Source of the DNA: Exobasidium rhododendri
Lineage: Eukaryota; Basidiomycota; Exobasidiomycetes; Exobasidiales; Exobasidiaceae
Direction of reading: 5' to 3'
Assembly (NCBI GenBank): GCA_026210745.1
Contig: CP110631.1
Span: forward strand, 1,240,001-1,304,000
Length of the DNA stretch: 64,000 bases
Within the stretch, counting starts at the first letter, position 1. Every line of letters starts with the position of its first letter. The notes beneath the pieces are model-generated. The model searched no databases. It saw nothing but the letters and a program-made list of their open reading frames with translations, and was not told the origin of the DNA. Shown here piece after piece: positions 63,469 through 64,000 of the stretch. A program made the translations under genes and the position numbers.

Positions 63469-64000
63469 CTATCGATCCCCTGCACTGCCAATAGGTGTCT
63501 TGCTGAATGTATTTGCATGTGAGGTAGAGGTGATCTTGGACGGGGTCGTCGGTTCATTGTCCCTTTGTGCATAGCCACCCACAGTACCTACGATTGGTCG
63601 ATTGGCTTGGGCCGAAAAGCCATAGAGGCAGCCACTATTAGAGGTGAAAGTGTCGGAGAGAAGGTCAGGCATTCACGATCATTGGCAATGTAACTCTCGA
63701 AAACAAAACTCACAGGTACTTTGAGTCATCGATTTGACCTTCAAAATACCTTTTCCGCATCTTGAAGAAAGTACTGGCAGTCAAGAGTGAATCGCTTCCT
63801 GCTTGGTGTTGTTGACCAATTCGACTGACTTGAAGGTCGTCTGCCACGTCTTGGAGACCACCTTTGAGTGACTTGCAAGATCTCATCAGATACTTGATGT
63901 CATAGATGCAGGGGAACCACAGGCGTAATAAGTGAAAAAAATCTGCTTCTTGAGGCGGCAAGGGCAAGGCTGTAACGACTTTGAGAAGGTAGCCGAAATC
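63469..64000 (-). CDS. caf1: Caf1/Pop2 deadenylase of the CCR4-NOT complex (5' part missing)
   Basis: Two exons visible: 63714-64000 (runs off the right edge) and 63469-63634; 79-bp intron. The first holds the end of the RNase D-like nuclease domain: DFFHLLRLWFPCIYDIKYLM, SCKSLKGGLQDVADDL, and HQAGSDSLLTASTFFKMRKR, which includes conserved C-terminal nuclease residues (Asp in YDIK, His and Asp in HQAGSD). The second encodes LYGFSAQAN and a Ser/Thr-rich tail. Caf1 shortens poly(A) tails and controls mRNA decay; the N-terminal catalytic half (the DxE motif) lies outside the window. Confidence 0.92.

Noticed and set aside
1-64000. Transposons, viral remnants, CRISPR-like arrays or tRNA genes
   Set aside because: No reverse transcriptase, integrase or transposase motif, no terminal repeats, no regularly spaced repeats and no recognisable tRNA B-box were seen on reading both strands.

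Overview
The window is nuclear DNA of a basidiomycete fungus, most likely a member of the Ustilaginomycotina (the smut side of the phylum). Evidence: many short spliceosomal introns (about 62-126 bp, mostly with GTGAGT donors), long Ser/Pro/Gln-rich regulatory proteins, and a Clp1 (clampless1)-type developmental regulator, a family I know only from clamp- or dikaryon-forming basidiomycetes. The lineage below phylum is an inference. I could model 27 protein genes. I saw no tRNA, rRNA, CRISPR array or intact transposon.

Layout. 1-9061: the 5' part of a CRIB-domain protein (probable PAK/Ste20 kinase, cut by the left edge), clp1, and an FAD amine oxidase. 9447-19826: a Kin4-type kinase with a KA1 tail, a cyclic phosphodiesterase, and a Cid1-like nucleotidyltransferase. 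20156-28487: an unknown protein, a NEPRO/Rmp1-like protein divergent from noc2, and a C2H2 transcription factor with a 2.6 kb upstream region. 31135-42659: def1, a MAPK-phosphatase-type dual-specificity phosphatase, rho2, a DUF866 zinc protein and a small helical protein. 43079-56380: a large unknown protein, an Ufo1-like F-box/WD40/UIM protein, prefoldin subunit 3 divergent from ribosomal protein eL28, a small unknown protein and sec12. 56874-64000: thioredoxin, tafazzin, mitochondrial bS18, a DUF3074 protein, a small coiled-coil protein, and the 3' part of the Caf1/Pop2 deadenylase (cut by the right edge).

The genes do not form a metabolic or defence cluster; this is an ordinary euchromatic block of mostly conserved genes. 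Several signalling and morphogenesis genes (CRIB protein, clp1, kin4, dual-specificity phosphatase, rho2, C2H2 factor) are interspersed, but nothing in the DNA shows that they are co-regulated. Close divergent pairs (NEPRO-like/noc2, prefoldin 3/eL28, rho2/DUF866, DUF3074/coiled-coil) probably share promoters, and the first two join functionally related genes. Exon limits were deduced by hand from splice signals, reading frame and remembered family sequences. Every spliced complete model closes to a multiple of three. I see no wholly new biological system; the best leads are gene-structure and promoter details.
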